Shown here: in pieces, positions 7,908-16,804 of the stretch
How the letters are laid out: every line of letters begins with the position of its first letter
Position numbering within the stretch: the first letter of the stretch is position 1
The notes under the pieces: model-generated
What the model saw: only the letters and a program-made list of their open reading frames with translations
What the model was told of the DNA's origin: nothing
Database searches by the model: none
Assembly: GCA_028867675.1 (NCBI GenBank)
Contig: JAGWGA010000016.1
Location: 1-39,544 of the forward strand
From: Nitrososphaerota archaeon
GTDB lineage: Archaea; Thermoproteota; Nitrososphaeria; Nitrososphaerales; Nitrosopumilaceae
DNA length: 39,544 bases
Direction of reading: 5' to 3'
Translations under genes and position numbers: made by a program

Positions 7908-9614
7908 TTGGATGAGGAATTAAAAAGAGCAATTCGAGGAATTGCTCTTCTGAATGCGTCTGAACACGATGGAAAAACTAGAAATGATTCAATTATTTCA
8001 AAAGTAATTGGTACCAAGCCAGAACTTCGCTCTAGAATCAAAGATATCATTCCACTTATTTCACAAGAAGTAATTGATGTTAACAAATTATCAGTCGAGT
8101 CACAAAAAGAGGAACTTGAGAGTAAATATCCAGAATTATTAATAGTAAAACCAAAATCTGAGAGAATAGGTCTTCCGCCTCTTGAAGGTGCAGAACAAGG
8201 CAATGTAATAACACGTTTTCCTCCTGAACCTAATGGTTATCCTCACATCGGACATGCAAAGGCATCGATAATTGACGAAGAGTATGCAAAAATGTACGGA
8301 GGTAAACTGATTCTAAGATTCGATGATACTAATCCAGAGAAGGAAAGATTGGAGTATTATGCTGCAATTAAAGTCGGTCTAGATTGGCTAGGTGTAAAAT
8401 ATGATCTTGTAAAAAACACATCTGATGACATGGAGTTAATTTACAAAAAAGCTAGAGAACTCATAGATGCGGGTCATGCATATGTTTGTACATGTGATAA
8501 AGAATCAATTAGCAAAAACAGAAGAGAAATGTTGTCTTGTAAATGCAGATCTGGCAATCTTGAACAAAACATTACTCGTTGGAACAAAATGTTTGAAAAA
8601 TTCAAACCGGGAGAAGCCATTGTTCGATTTCTAGGAGATATGAGTTCAGAGAATACCGTCATGCGAGATCCAACTTTATTAAGAATAATAGATGAAACGC
8701 ATCCAATCCATAAGGATAAGTACAGAGTTTGGCCAAATTATGATTTTGCGGTTGCCATAGAAGATAGCATAGATGGGATTACTCACGCATTTAGAACTAA
8801 AGAATACGAACTGCGAACTGAACTCTACTACTCACTTTTAGATAAACTAGGTATGCGTAAACCAAAGATGATGGAATTTTCAAGGTTAGAGTTTGAAGGA
8901 ATGCCTGTTTCTAAAAGAGTGTTAAAGCCTCTAGTAGAAGAAGGAAAAGTATCAGGGTTTGATGATCCGAGACTTCCCACTCTTGAAGGATTACGCAGAA
9001 GAGGAATAGTTCCTGAAGCTATTAGAAAATTTGTTATCTCTCTAGGATTTACTAAATCAGATACTTTACCACCATTTGAAACACTTGAATCATTTAATCG
9101 AAAAATTGTAGATCCTACAAGTGTAAGATTATTCATGGTTTTTGATCCTGTAAAATTAACAGTGAATAACAATAATCTCACTGAAGTTGAAATTACAAAT
9201 CATCCACAAAATGATATGGGTAAAAGACGAATCAAGATAGATGGTAAATTCTTCATACCTGCACAAGATATCAAGACATTGAATGTCGGTGATGAAGTAA
9301 GATTGATAGAACTATACAACATGAGAATAACAAAAATTGGCTCAGAAATAGAAGGAGAAATTACTAGCACTGATCATAAATCTGAAATTCCCAAAATTCA
9401 ATGGATTCCAAGAAGTAATCCCGTAAACATTGAAGTTTTGATACCAAATGCACTCTTCATAAATGACCAATTTAATGAAAACAGTCTAGAAATAAGACAA
9501 GCCATTACAGAACAATACTACTTAGAGTTAAATGTGGGAGCAGAAATCCAATTCATGAGATTCGGATATTGCAGAAAAGATTCTGCGAATCAAGCGATAT
9601 ATACACACAAGTGA
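7908..9614 (+). CDS. gltX: Glutamyl-tRNA synthetase (archaeal type)
   Basis: A class I synthetase that charges tRNA-Glu, and in archaea usually also tRNA-Gln for later amidation. The HIGH motif is PHIGH at residues 112-116 after RFPPEPNGY, and the KMSKS equivalent is PVSKR near residue 345. The 568 aa include the all-beta anticodon-binding C-terminal half found in archaeal and eukaryotic GluRS/GlnRS. The start is TTG at 7908, directly following the TAG of the prenyltransferase gene; no nearby ATG fits. The protein is complete through the C-terminal barrel. Confidence 0.95.
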   Translation: MDEELKRAIRGIALLNASEHDGKTRNDSIISKVIGTKPELRSRIKDIIPLISQEVIDVNKLSVESQKEELESKYPELLIVKPKSERIGLPPLEGAEQGNVITRFPPEPNGYPHIGHAKASIIDEEYAKMYGGKLILRFDDTNPEKERLEYYAAIKVGLDWLGVKYDLVKNTSDDMELIYKKARELIDAGHAYVCTCDKESISKNRREMLSCKCRSGNLEQNITRWNKMFEKFKPGEAIVRFLGDMSSENTVMRDPTLLRIIDETHPIHKDKYRVWPNYDFAVAIEDSIDGITHAFRTKEYELRTELYYSLLDKLGMRKPKMMEFSRLEFEGMPVSKRVLKPLVEEGKVSGFDDPRLPTLEGLRRRGIVPEAIRKFVISLGFTKSDTLPPFETLESFNRKIVDPTSVRLFMVFDPVKLTVNNNNLTEVEITNHPQNDMGKRRIKIDGKFFIPAQDIKTLNVGDEVRLIELYNMRITKIGSEIEGEITSTDHKSEIPKIQWIPRSNPVNIEVLIPNALFINDQFNENSLEIRQAITEQYYLELNVGAEIQFMRFGYCRKDSANQAIYTHK

Positions 9615-9619
9615 AGAAA

Positions 9620-10480
9620 ATGAAAATTGCAAGATTGCTTAAACAAAATATTGAAACATATGCTCTAGTTAATGGCGAAAAGGTTTTAACACGTGAAAGC
9701 ATTACAACACAAACTGGAATTCCCATACCACAAAGTATCAAGGATTTCTTATTTGATGGATGGTATGATGAAATAAAGAATAATGTGAATAATTTAACAT
9801 TTAATGAAAATTTATCAGAGTTTAAGGTTCTTCCGCCAATACCAAATCCATCAAAGATAATTTGTTTGGCATTTAATTATAAAGATCATGCAAAAGAACA
9901 AAATTTGATTCCCCCAGATGAACCAGCAATAGTCATCAAACCAAGAACAACACTCAATGGAGCTACATCCGATATAATTTGTCCTTCATTTGTCTCAAAG
10001 CTAGATTATGAGATAGAGCTTGCAGTGATAATTGGCAAGGATTGTAAAAACATATCAGAAAAAGATGCTAAAGAGTCAGTATTTGGATACATGGTCTTAA
10101 ACGATACATCTGCAAGAGATATTCAAGCCAAGGATAAACAGTTTACAAGAGCAAAGGGATTTGATACTTTTGCACCATGTGGTCCTTGGATTACCACAGC
10201 TGATGAAATACCTGATCCACAGAATCTCAAAATGATGACTAAAGTAAATGGTAGTATTCGTCAGAATTCTTCAACGTCAAATATGCATCTAACTGTATAT
10301 TCCATCGTATCTCAACTTAGCAAAGCAATGACATTGGAGAAAGGAGATATCATATCTACTGGAACTCCTGCAGGAGTCATGCTAAACAAGCCAGATGCAG
10401 TCTTTTTGAAAGATGGGGATAAAATAGAAATGGAGATTGAGAATCTAGGCAAATTACAAAATACGGTAAGATTTGTTTAG
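9620..10480 (+). CDS. Fumarylacetoacetate hydrolase (FAH) family protein
   Basis: A C-C bond hydrolase/decarboxylase superfamily member. Core motifs are ICLAFNYKDHAKEQN (about residue 85), the metal-binding LDYEIELAVIIG with two Glu residues, NDTSARDIQ, and the C-terminal ISTGTPAGV. Family members act on acylpyruvates, oxaloacetate or catechol-breakdown products; the substrate here cannot be assigned. ATG 9620, 5 nt after the gltX stop, is chosen over the ATG at 9569 inside gltX. It ends the long plus-strand run; the next gene is preceded by an AT-rich gap of 170-180 nt with its own promoter. Confidence 0.9.
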   Translation: MKIARLLKQNIETYALVNGEKVLTRESITTQTGIPIPQSIKDFLFDGWYDEIKNNVNNLTFNENLSEFKVLPPIPNPSKIICLAFNYKDHAKEQNLIPPDEPAIVIKPRTTLNGATSDIICPSFVSKLDYEIELAVIIGKDCKNISEKDAKESVFGYMVLNDTSARDIQAKDKQFTRAKGFDTFAPCGPWITTADEIPDPQNLKMMTKVNGSIRQNSSTSNMHLTVYSIVSQLSKAMTLEKGDIISTGTPAGVMLNKPDAVFLKDGDKIEMEIENLGKLQNTVRFV

Positions 10481-10630
10481 AAGAAGACTTGAATTTTTAG
10501 AATAGCATTAAAATTATTCAGATAGCAAATTTTAGTATAATTGTTTCAATTTTTAATTAAAAAAATCTTTACAATAATTATAGTACTTTAATCTTACTCA
10601 GATATCGCGCTAACAAATTCTTCCTGATGG

Positions 10631-10643
10631 TTATATTATATAA
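10631..10643 (+). promoter_or_regulatory. TATA box of the TrmB-family gene
   Basis: The sequence TTATATTATATAA is a strong TATA element. Its 5' half is centred about 26 nt before ATG 10661, which favours that codon over ATG 10652 as a leaderless start. Confidence 0.55.
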
Positions 10644-10660
10644 TTAATAAAATGTTTCAA

Positions 10661-11515
10661 ATGAAAAATGACGAACTTGTACAATCAATTTTTGACGCAG
10701 ATTCTAATTCTGCAATATATGAACAGAAGGTTATATGTGATAAGCTAAAAGATGAACTTGCAAAATTTGGACTCACACCAAATCAAAGCAAGGTTTACAT
10801 CTATTTGGGCAAATACGGTTCAAAGACTGCACCTGAAGTATGTAAGGCACTAAAGATGCCACGAACAGAAACATATCACTTACTAACTACTCTACAAAAC
10901 AAAGGACTTGTATCAGCAACATTTCAACATCCTACAAGATTTTCAGCAGAGTCATTGAACAAAGCAATATGGGTTCTTGTTAACGCAGAAAAAGAACGAG
11001 TAAATACACTAGAGAGTCAGGAAAGTGAAATCAAGAAACTATGGGATTCAATACCAGAATTTATCTCGGTTCAAGAGACTAAAGAGGAGAAATTCCAGAT
11101 GCTGGAAGGGCCAAATCAAATAAACAGTAAGATAAAAGAGATGATCAAAACTGCAAACGGTGAATTTCTAGTATTAGGGGCAGAAAAGGACTTTTTAAAG
11201 TTCTACCATGCAAATCATCTTGAAGACTTTAAACAATCAAAGATTAATTTTAAATTATTATCGTCGATTTCTGAAAATGCAATATACATTTTTGATGATA
11301 TAGATAGTTCTAAAATCAAAAAAATACCTACTGGTGTACATGACAATCTTTGTTTTCTGATCAAGGATAGAAAAGAAATCCTACATTTTATTAAAAATGC
11401 CAACCAAACAACACAGCAAATGAACGCCATGTGGACAGATTCAGAAACACTTGTTTATTCAATGAAGACACTTTTTGATTCATTTTGGGCAATATCAAAA
11501 AACATGCATCTCTAG
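10661..11515 (+). CDS. TrmB-family transcriptional regulator
   Basis: A winged-helix regulator typical of archaeal sugar and metabolic control. The N-terminal DNA-binding domain spans roughly residues 30-100 (FGLTPNQSKVYIYLGKYG... MPRTETYHLLTTLQNKGL), followed by a short coiled segment and a C-terminal ligand/dimer domain of about 170 residues that resembles the TrmB effector region only loosely. The start at 10661 rests on TATA spacing; 10652 adds MFQ. It stands alone as a single-gene unit, and its target and effector are unknown. Confidence 0.85.
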   Translation: MKNDELVQSIFDADSNSAIYEQKVICDKLKDELAKFGLTPNQSKVYIYLGKYGSKTAPEVCKALKMPRTETYHLLTTLQNKGLVSATFQHPTRFSAESLNKAIWVLVNAEKERVNTLESQESEIKKLWDSIPEFISVQETKEEKFQMLEGPNQINSKIKEMIKTANGEFLVLGAEKDFLKFYHANHLEDFKQSKINFKLLSSISENAIYIFDDIDSSKIKKIPTGVHDNLCFLIKDRKEILHFIKNANQTTQQMNAMWTDSETLVYSMKTLFDSFWAISKNMHL

Positions 11516-11617
11516 GACAATGAATTGTTTAGGATTTGTCATGTTTCTAGATTAATTTAATAATCAAATTTTTACATTTACATAATAATTATTAAGAGTA
11601 AAACTTCCTTATCCAGC

Positions 11618-11926
11618 ATGGGAAAGATAATTATTGGAAAAGTAAGCGATTTTACTCCAGGTAAATTACAAAAGGTTACAGTGGATGGTAAGGATGTTCT
11701 TGTTGCAAATATAGATGGAAATTATTATGCAGTTAATGATACATGTACACATGCAGGAGCAAGTCTTTCTGAAGGAAGTTTGGATGGAACAATTGTAACA
11801 TGCGGCTGGCATGGTGCAAAATTCGATTGTAAAACAGGCAAGCTTTCTGCTTTTCCGGCCAAGATTAAAGACTTGAATTCGTATAAAGTAGTAATAGAAT
11901 CAGAAAATATCTTTGTTGAAGTATAG
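11618..11926 (+). CDS. Rieske [2Fe-2S] ferredoxin
   Basis: A small soluble Rieske-type electron carrier of 102 residues. The cluster ligands are Cys43-x-His45 (CTHAG) and Cys62-x2-His65 (CGWHG). There is no membrane anchor, so it resembles ferredoxin components of Rieske oxygenases or NirD-like proteins and not the bc1 Rieske subunit. The TATA-like TAATAATTATTA lies upstream of the ATG. No oxygenase gene is adjacent, so the partner is unknown. The disulfide-forming cysteine pair of high-potential Rieske proteins is absent, consistent with a low-potential type. Confidence 0.93.
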   Translation: MGKIIIGKVSDFTPGKLQKVTVDGKDVLVANIDGNYYAVNDTCTHAGASLSEGSLDGTIVTCGWHGAKFDCKTGKLSAFPAKIKDLNSYKVVIESENIFVEV

Positions 11927-11933
11927 TGCAAAC

Positions 11934-11941
11934 TTTATAAA
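11934..11941 (+). promoter_or_regulatory. TATA box of the UPF0147 gene
   Basis: TTTATAAA is centred about 25 nt before a TTG at 11963 and about 37 nt before ATG 11975, so transcription should begin near 11963. Confidence 0.5.
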
Positions 11942-11974
11942 ATAAGCGCAATTAGCATTAGCTTGAATGGTACA

Positions 11975-12247
11975 ATGGTCGAAAAAAAGGATCCAAATAT
12001 TGACACTCTAAACACAGCCATTAGTACTCTAGTTGAAATTTCAGTAAATCCTTCCACTCCAAGAAACATAAAGAAAGATTTGACTGAGCTTATTGCAGAA
12101 TTAAAAAAATCAAATTCCCCTGTTCCAGTAAGAGCAGCAAATGCAATAAGCGCCCTTGATGAAATATCACAAGACCCTAACATGCCATCATACGTCAGAG
12201 TTACATTGTGGCAAGCAGTTTCTGCTCTTGAAAGAATAAGGGAATAA
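11975..12247 (+). CDS. UPF0147 family protein
   Basis: A 90-residue all-helical archaeal protein of unknown function. The family pattern is visible twice: LVEISVNPSTPRNIKKDL and LDEISQDPNMPSYVRVTLW, which look like an internal duplication of a helix-turn-helix-like hairpin. ATG 11975 (MVEKKDPN) is preferred, with a leader of about 10 nt. A TTG at 11963 in the same frame sits exactly at the expected transcription start and would add four residues, so the start is uncertain. The methyltransferase-like gene follows 26 nt later. Confidence 0.88.
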   Translation: MVEKKDPNIDTLNTAISTLVEISVNPSTPRNIKKDLTELIAELKKSNSPVPVRAANAISALDEISQDPNMPSYVRVTLWQAVSALERIRE

Positions 12248-12273
12248 ATTTAGTCCAGAAATATCATTATTTA

Positions 12274-13038
12274 ATGAAAATTGAGGATTACCTATCATCA
12301 CTCCCAAGTTCAATCATTAGTGGTGAGGATGTTGAATTATCTGATAATACCATAAGAGAGATCTTTCGATTTGTAGAACTTAATGAAAACGATGTTTTTT
12401 ATCATTTAGGATGTGGTAGCGGCAATAGCATCCCAATATCTTTACAGGAATTTAGAGTAAAGAAAGCTATCGGTATTGATACCAATAAAGACAAAATAGA
12501 GCATGTACAAAAACTTCTCAATGAAAAACATATTTCAAATGGATCATTTAGATGCCAAGATATTATATCTTCAGACATTAGCGATGCCACAGTAATACTA
12601 TTTTGGTTTTCAGATGAAAAAATAATCGAAAAAATGATTTCAAAATTTGAAAATCTAAAAAATGGATGTAAGATAGTAACTATATGGGGTCCTCTCACTG
12701 GATATTTGCCAGATAAGGTGGACTTTCCTTACATTCTAAATGTGACACCATTCAAGAAGGCCAAATCTCTCCGAGAACAGATGCTTGTCATATTCAATAC
12801 AGATTGTATTGATTTTTCTGTTGCATGGGAATTTGCAGATAGATATTCAAAAGTCATTGGTTCAAAGAATTTAGAAAATAGTAGGTTTCTAACTATACTT
12901 CAAACGCTTGTGATATGGATAAATGCAAAAAATCTTGGGATCGCCTGCGGGGATGACATACCAGATCCGGTGAAAAGCTATATCGGAATTCTCAAGACTT
13001 TTTTCAACATAGAAGTAGAGCACTTGCTTGACCACTAG
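12274..13038 (+). CDS. SAM-dependent methyltransferase-like protein with unknown C-terminal domain
   Basis: The N-terminal half (about residues 25-150) has a Rossmann-type methyltransferase outline: VFYHLGCGSGNS (motif I, SAM-binding), AIGIDTNKDKIE (acidic end of strand 2), and GSFRCQDI followed by ATVILFWF. The region after residue 150 does not match a domain I recognise; it is helical and rich in aromatic residues. The organisation is reminiscent of DOT1-like or tRNA/protein methyltransferases, but the substrate cannot be inferred. There is no transmembrane segment. Confidence 0.7.
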   Translation: MKIEDYLSSLPSSIISGEDVELSDNTIREIFRFVELNENDVFYHLGCGSGNSIPISLQEFRVKKAIGIDTNKDKIEHVQKLLNEKHISNGSFRCQDIISSDISDATVILFWFSDEKIIEKMISKFENLKNGCKIVTIWGPLTGYLPDKVDFPYILNVTPFKKAKSLREQMLVIFNTDCIDFSVAWEFADRYSKVIGSKNLENSRFLTILQTLVIWINAKNLGIACGDDIPDPVKSYIGILKTFFNIEVEHLLDH

Positions 13039-13087
13039 GTTAAATTCTCAGTCATGTTTTTATTTGTAAATATCTTATAGATATCAT

Positions 13088-13438
13088 ATGATGCAAGAGA
13101 GAATTAACATCAATGTATCTGCTACAGATTATGAAAACACCAGTAAAGCCATCATATCAACACTTTCAAGTGTAGAGAAGATGGTTCATGGAGAAAATGA
13201 CTTTGTAGTGACAGATTCAGAATTTGCATTTGGTTGGCACTTTTACGTGGTTTGTGTTAATAGGTCACTTGTAAGACGTTTGTCAGATCAATTGGGAACA
13301 GATTTTGAAAGGATTAAAGGAAAAGGTTTAGACCACAAATTTTTGACTTGGTTAAATGACAAGATTAGTCAAAAAAATCTGAAAGTAAAATTAGCCATCA
13401 AAGAAGAGATGGAATCAAGTAAATTCGGAATATTTTGA
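13088..13438 (+). CDS. Hypothetical protein, 116 aa
   Basis: No family is recognised. The protein is soluble, with mixed alpha/beta content: an N-terminal ERININVSATDYENTSKAI strand-helix, a central aromatic strand (FGWHFYVVCVN), and a charged C-terminal helix. An alternative ATG at 13091 shifts the start by one codon. A TATA-like TTTTTATTT lies about 27 nt upstream, so the gene is an independent, probably leaderless unit. It is convergent with the response regulator. Confidence 0.65.
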   Translation: MMQERININVSATDYENTSKAIISTLSSVEKMVHGENDFVVTDSEFAFGWHFYVVCVNRSLVRRLSDQLGTDFERIKGKGLDHKFLTWLNDKISQKNLKVKLAIKEEMESSKFGIF

Positions 13439-13548
13439 GGCCCTTGAGGTGTTGTGTGCACTTTGCTCAAGTCCCCCTTTAAAATAGGAATTATTCAGGT
13501 TAAGATTTGGGTCCGGCAAGACATCAGTGATATTCTTTTCGTTTCAAA

Positions 13549-13920
13549 TTAACTAGATGTATTGATATTGTATTGTTCTAATACTTTTTTTATGTTATGG
13601 ATTCCAAATGGTTTGTAAATAATTGCTTTAATTTTTAGTTCGTCTAATTTTTGATATGTTTCCAGTGAAAGATCAGCGGTTATTACTACAATCTTTGCAT
13701 TAGAATTAATTTGTTGAATTTTTTTAATAGCATAAAATCCATCGGTTTTTGGCATCATGAGATCAATGAAAATAACATCCGGGGCATATGTTTTATAAAG
13801 GCATACTGCTTCGCTTCCGCTAAAACCTCTTCCTACTACATGTAGCCCCATAAGTTCAAGAATGTCGGAAAAAACCTTGACAGTATTCACATCATCATCC
13901 ACAACTATACAAGTAATCAT
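13549..13920 (-). CDS. CheY-like response regulator (stand-alone receiver domain)
   Basis: A single-domain receiver of 123 residues with no output domain. The acidic pocket is VVDDD (residues 6-10), the phospho-acceptor is Asp53 (FIDLMMPK), the switch Thr is Thr81 (VVITAD) and the conserved Lys is Lys103 (YKPFG). Such proteins act through protein-protein interaction or phosphorelay. It is divergent from the histidine kinase at 14046, with a 125-nt shared upstream region, so the two are likely cognate. Confidence 0.93.
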   Translation of the reverse strand: MITCIVVDDDVNTVKVFSDILELMGLHVVGRGFSGSEAVCLYKTYAPDVIFIDLMMPKTDGFYAIKKIQQINSNAKIVVITADLSLETYQKLDELKIKAIIYKPFGIHNIKKVLEQYNINTSS

Positions 13921-14045
13921 ATAATTCCAAGACGAGGTTTATTTAAAAAGATTCAGTTGAACATTGTTCAAGAAAATTTGATTGCAAGTATAATTTTCGT
14001 AAAAAATTAATTTCTTAATATGTGGCATCATATGCCTTCATTTTG

Positions 14046-15548
14046 ATGAATTTTAAGGTAAAATTAGTCATAGGAATTTTAGCTATTGTTTCGGTCATGA
14101 TTACATACGGCTTATTCGTTAATGAAATGAAAAAAATTCCATTAAACTATGAATTAATTTCGGAACAAGAAGGACAAGATCGCATATTAAATTCCATAGG
14201 GGGAAACCTGTCAGAACCATTTGGAATAAGAGAGACTCTAAAAGAAAATGTGATAAATGTAAGCGGAGACATTTTAGAGATTAATTCTACTGTACTAGGA
14301 AAAGATCCCGTGACAAACAAAATTGTCTTTGATAACACTCACACATTTTTTGTTGACAGGTCTACTAGAATGCATCAATCAATGAATGAATATTTTACAT
14401 TTCCTCCCAATGTTCAAAAAGTAAATTATGATTTTTTCCATCCAATGATATTTGCCAAGACTCCTTTTGTTTTTGAGAAAGAAGGCAACATATACGGTCT
14501 TGACGTGTATGATTTCTCGTGTAAATATAGCGGAATTGATGTATCCTCAGGTTTTCCACAATTTCCATCTAAAACAATACTTTCTGATGGTGGATGTACA
14601 ATTTCAGTTGAGCCTGTAACTGGAATTGTAGTTTCTTTTTCGAAAGAATGGCATGACTATTTTGTAAGTAATGGCATTAGAGGAGCATCAGTAGAGATAG
14701 GTGGAAAACACACTACAGAATATTCCAAAAATATTCTAGTCAATTCTGCAAAATCTACAAAGGCTCTATATTATTTTCTTGATTATATTTTTCCAAGTTT
14801 GATTGTGATAATTGGATTTGCCATATTATTTGTGATACTTTTATTTGACAAGATAAAAAATCAATCTAAAATCATCATTCAAACACAAAGTGAAGTGATA
14901 AAAAAAGAAAAATTATCTGTAATAGGCGAGCTTACTGCAAGACTTTCGCATGACCTACGAAACCCATTAAGCGTAATCAAATTATCAGTTCAAGGAATAG
15001 AAATGAGAGTCAATAACAAATCTGATCCAAAACTTGACGAATATCTTCCAATAATTAATGATGCAGTATCTAGAATCAATCACCAGATTAACCAAGTATT
15101 AGGATTTGTTAAAACAATACCCTTGGACAAAAAACTAGTTTCAATTTCTAACATTTTAGATGATTCCATTAAAAGCATAAACATACCAGAAAATATTACT
15201 ATCACACTGCCAAAAAATGACTTTTCTCTCATGGCAGATAAAATTCAGTTATCAGTTGTATTTACCAATATTTTGTTAAATGCAATCGATGAAATAGGAA
15301 AAAACAAAGGAATCATAACAATACGGGGTAAGAGCGAACAAAACAATTTGATCATAGAGTTTGAGGATTCTGGCGATGGAATATCAAAAGAAAATATCGT
15401 TAAAATATTTGAGCCATTGTTTACCACCAAACAAACTGGTACTGGTTTAGGCCTTTCCAGCGTTCGTGCCATAGTAGAATCTCATGGTGGAACTATATCT
15501 GTCAAATCACCTCCCACCGTTTTTACAATAACACTTCCACAAAAATAG
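14046..15548 (+). CDS. Membrane sensor histidine kinase with DUF3068/PorA-like ectodomain
   Basis: A two-component kinase. Residues about 5-25 form one membrane helix and about 245-265 a second; the roughly 210 residues between them are external. The ectodomain has FFVDRSTRMHQS, PFVFEKEGNIYGLDVYDF and VEPVTGIVVSFSKEW, a pattern like DUF3068/PorA proteins (my recognition by eye). The dimerisation box has His302 (ARLSHDLRNPLSV), the N-box is LLNAIDEI, and the ATP lid motifs are DSGDGIS and GTGLGLSS. ATG 14046 is preferred over GTG 14022, which adds eight residues. The response regulator is encoded divergently next door. Confidence 0.9.
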   Translation: MNFKVKLVIGILAIVSVMITYGLFVNEMKKIPLNYELISEQEGQDRILNSIGGNLSEPFGIRETLKENVINVSGDILEINSTVLGKDPVTNKIVFDNTHTFFVDRSTRMHQSMNEYFTFPPNVQKVNYDFFHPMIFAKTPFVFEKEGNIYGLDVYDFSCKYSGIDVSSGFPQFPSKTILSDGGCTISVEPVTGIVVSFSKEWHDYFVSNGIRGASVEIGGKHTTEYSKNILVNSAKSTKALYYFLDYIFPSLIVIIGFAILFVILLFDKIKNQSKIIIQTQSEVIKKEKLSVIGELTARLSHDLRNPLSVIKLSVQGIEMRVNNKSDPKLDEYLPIINDAVSRINHQINQVLGFVKTIPLDKKLVSISNILDDSIKSINIPENITITLPKNDFSLMADKIQLSVVFTNILLNAIDEIGKNKGIITIRGKSEQNNLIIEFEDSGDGISKENIVKIFEPLFTTKQTGTGLGLSSVRAIVESHGGTISVKSPPTVFTITLPQK

Positions 15549-15636
15549 AATTCCCAGTATAATAAGATCAACAACAAATTATCTAGTGTTTGTATTACCT
15601 TGTTGAGTTTTTACAAAGACTACAATGCATTAGAGT

Positions 15637-16575
15637 TTACTTTGTTATGAATACAGATGTTCCAATTTGCGTCCATCCGCTTGGATTCGAATAATCATCT
15701 TTGAACAATATCTGTGAAGAATTTCTAGAATTATAGATTACAGTATTGTCTACCTCTGCAGTTAGTATTCTTGCCGGTCCCGCCAGTTTACTGTCTGCAT
15801 GTTGGACGAAATTAAGATTAGAATATTCATTTTCTGAGATATTTGATATTATAGGAGAGTTTTGAATTGGCATCTTTCTTGCTGGATCCGAAAAAACGCT
15901 CAGAATTAATTGTGTTGGAGTCCTCTCAAGTTTTACATAATATTTTGTGTTGACGCTAATTGGTATTGCCGTATCCGAATACCCATGATCAGTTACAATT
16001 TCTAATTGGTCTAACTCCTTTCCATGCAATATGAGGATCTCTTTTGATTGGGCAGGACTGGTAGGATCATCAGAAGTTGGAGTAAGTGCAAGTATGAAAT
16101 GATTTGGAATACTGGATGATGTAAATTTGTATTCAAATTCTGCCGTCCAATAATCACTTGGAAGTGCTGAGGACAATTTCTTGTAAATTCTATTTTCAAT
16201 TTCCCCTCCACCCCCTATGGAATTGCAAAACTCAACAACTCCCGTAGAATTATGACATGGAATGTTATACGTTGTCGGTAATTGGTTTGGATGTCCTTCT
16301 ATTGAATCCACTCGTTGTTCTAACGAAGTTATACGGTTATTTAGTGAGTTGGTTTGTCCAATTAGGATTGCATTATTTTCTTGAAGTTGAGTCAATGTTT
16401 GATTGTTCAAGTCAAGTTTATTGCCAAGATCGTTGATTGTTTGAGACTGTCCTGTTATGTTGTTGTTCAAGCGCATTATCTCAGACTGGAAATTTTGATT
16501 ATCAACAAAAAGCAGTACTATACTGACAAGGGAGACAGCAACTGCAATTATTGCTATTACCTCTGATGTGTTCAA
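15637..16575 (-). CDS. Membrane-anchored coiled-coil protein with jelly-roll-like C-terminal domain
   Basis: The function is unknown. Residues 8-25 are a single hydrophobic helix (IAIIAVAVSLVSIVLLF), followed by an Asn/Gln/Leu heptad-rich coiled coil at about 28-93, with many N-x-S/T sequons suggesting an external location. After a GGGG linker at about 120 comes a beta-rich domain of roughly 190 residues (SDYWTAEFEYKF, KYYVKLERTP, LFKDDYSNPSGW) that looks like a LamG/concanavalin-type fold. The start is TTG at 16575, since no in-frame ATG precedes the helix. It is probably a surface protein that binds a carbohydrate or another surface ligand (inference). Confidence 0.72.
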   Translation of the reverse strand: MNTSEVIAIIAVAVSLVSIVLLFVDNQNFQSEIMRLNNNITGQSQTINDLGNKLDLNNQTLTQLQENNAILIGQTNSLNNRITSLEQRVDSIEGHPNQLPTTYNIPCHNSTGVVEFCNSIGGGGEIENRIYKKLSSALPSDYWTAEFEYKFTSSSIPNHFILALTPTSDDPTSPAQSKEILILHGKELDQLEIVTDHGYSDTAIPISVNTKYYVKLERTPTQLILSVFSDPARKMPIQNSPIISNISENEYSNLNFVQHADSKLAGPARILTAEVDNTVIYNSRNSSQILFKDDYSNPSGWTQIGTSVFITK

Positions 16576-16804
16576 ACATCTGTTTCTTTCACATTATGAC
16601 AGATAAATAAGAGGGTATGCGGTACAATCACATACAAATTTCAATTTAATTAAAGGATCAGAGGTTTGAGATCAATAAGGTTCGAGTCCTGTGAGACTTG
16701 TCATAATTTGAAATTGAGTTCTAGTCCCTCATGAAATCGAGGCACAATATTGTGTTACAATAGTATAGAAAAGATTCTTATGATAAAATGACTGCTTGTA
16801 AAAA

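Noticed and set aside
9569-9619. N-terminal extension of the FAH-family protein inside gltX
   Set aside because: It overlaps the conserved C-terminus of GltX; ATG 9620 right after the gltX stop is a better start.
13443-13471. CTTGAG/CTCAAG hairpin after the 116-aa gene as terminator
   Set aside because: Only 6 bp with a 17-nt loop and no clear U-tract; too weak to list.
16660-16740. T-loop-like sequences (GGTTCGAGTCC and GAGTTCTAGTCCC) suggesting a tRNA or tRNA fragment upstream of the cyclophilin gene
   Set aside because: No matching anticodon arm, D-arm or acceptor stem can be built around either, so there is no tRNA; at most a decayed fragment.
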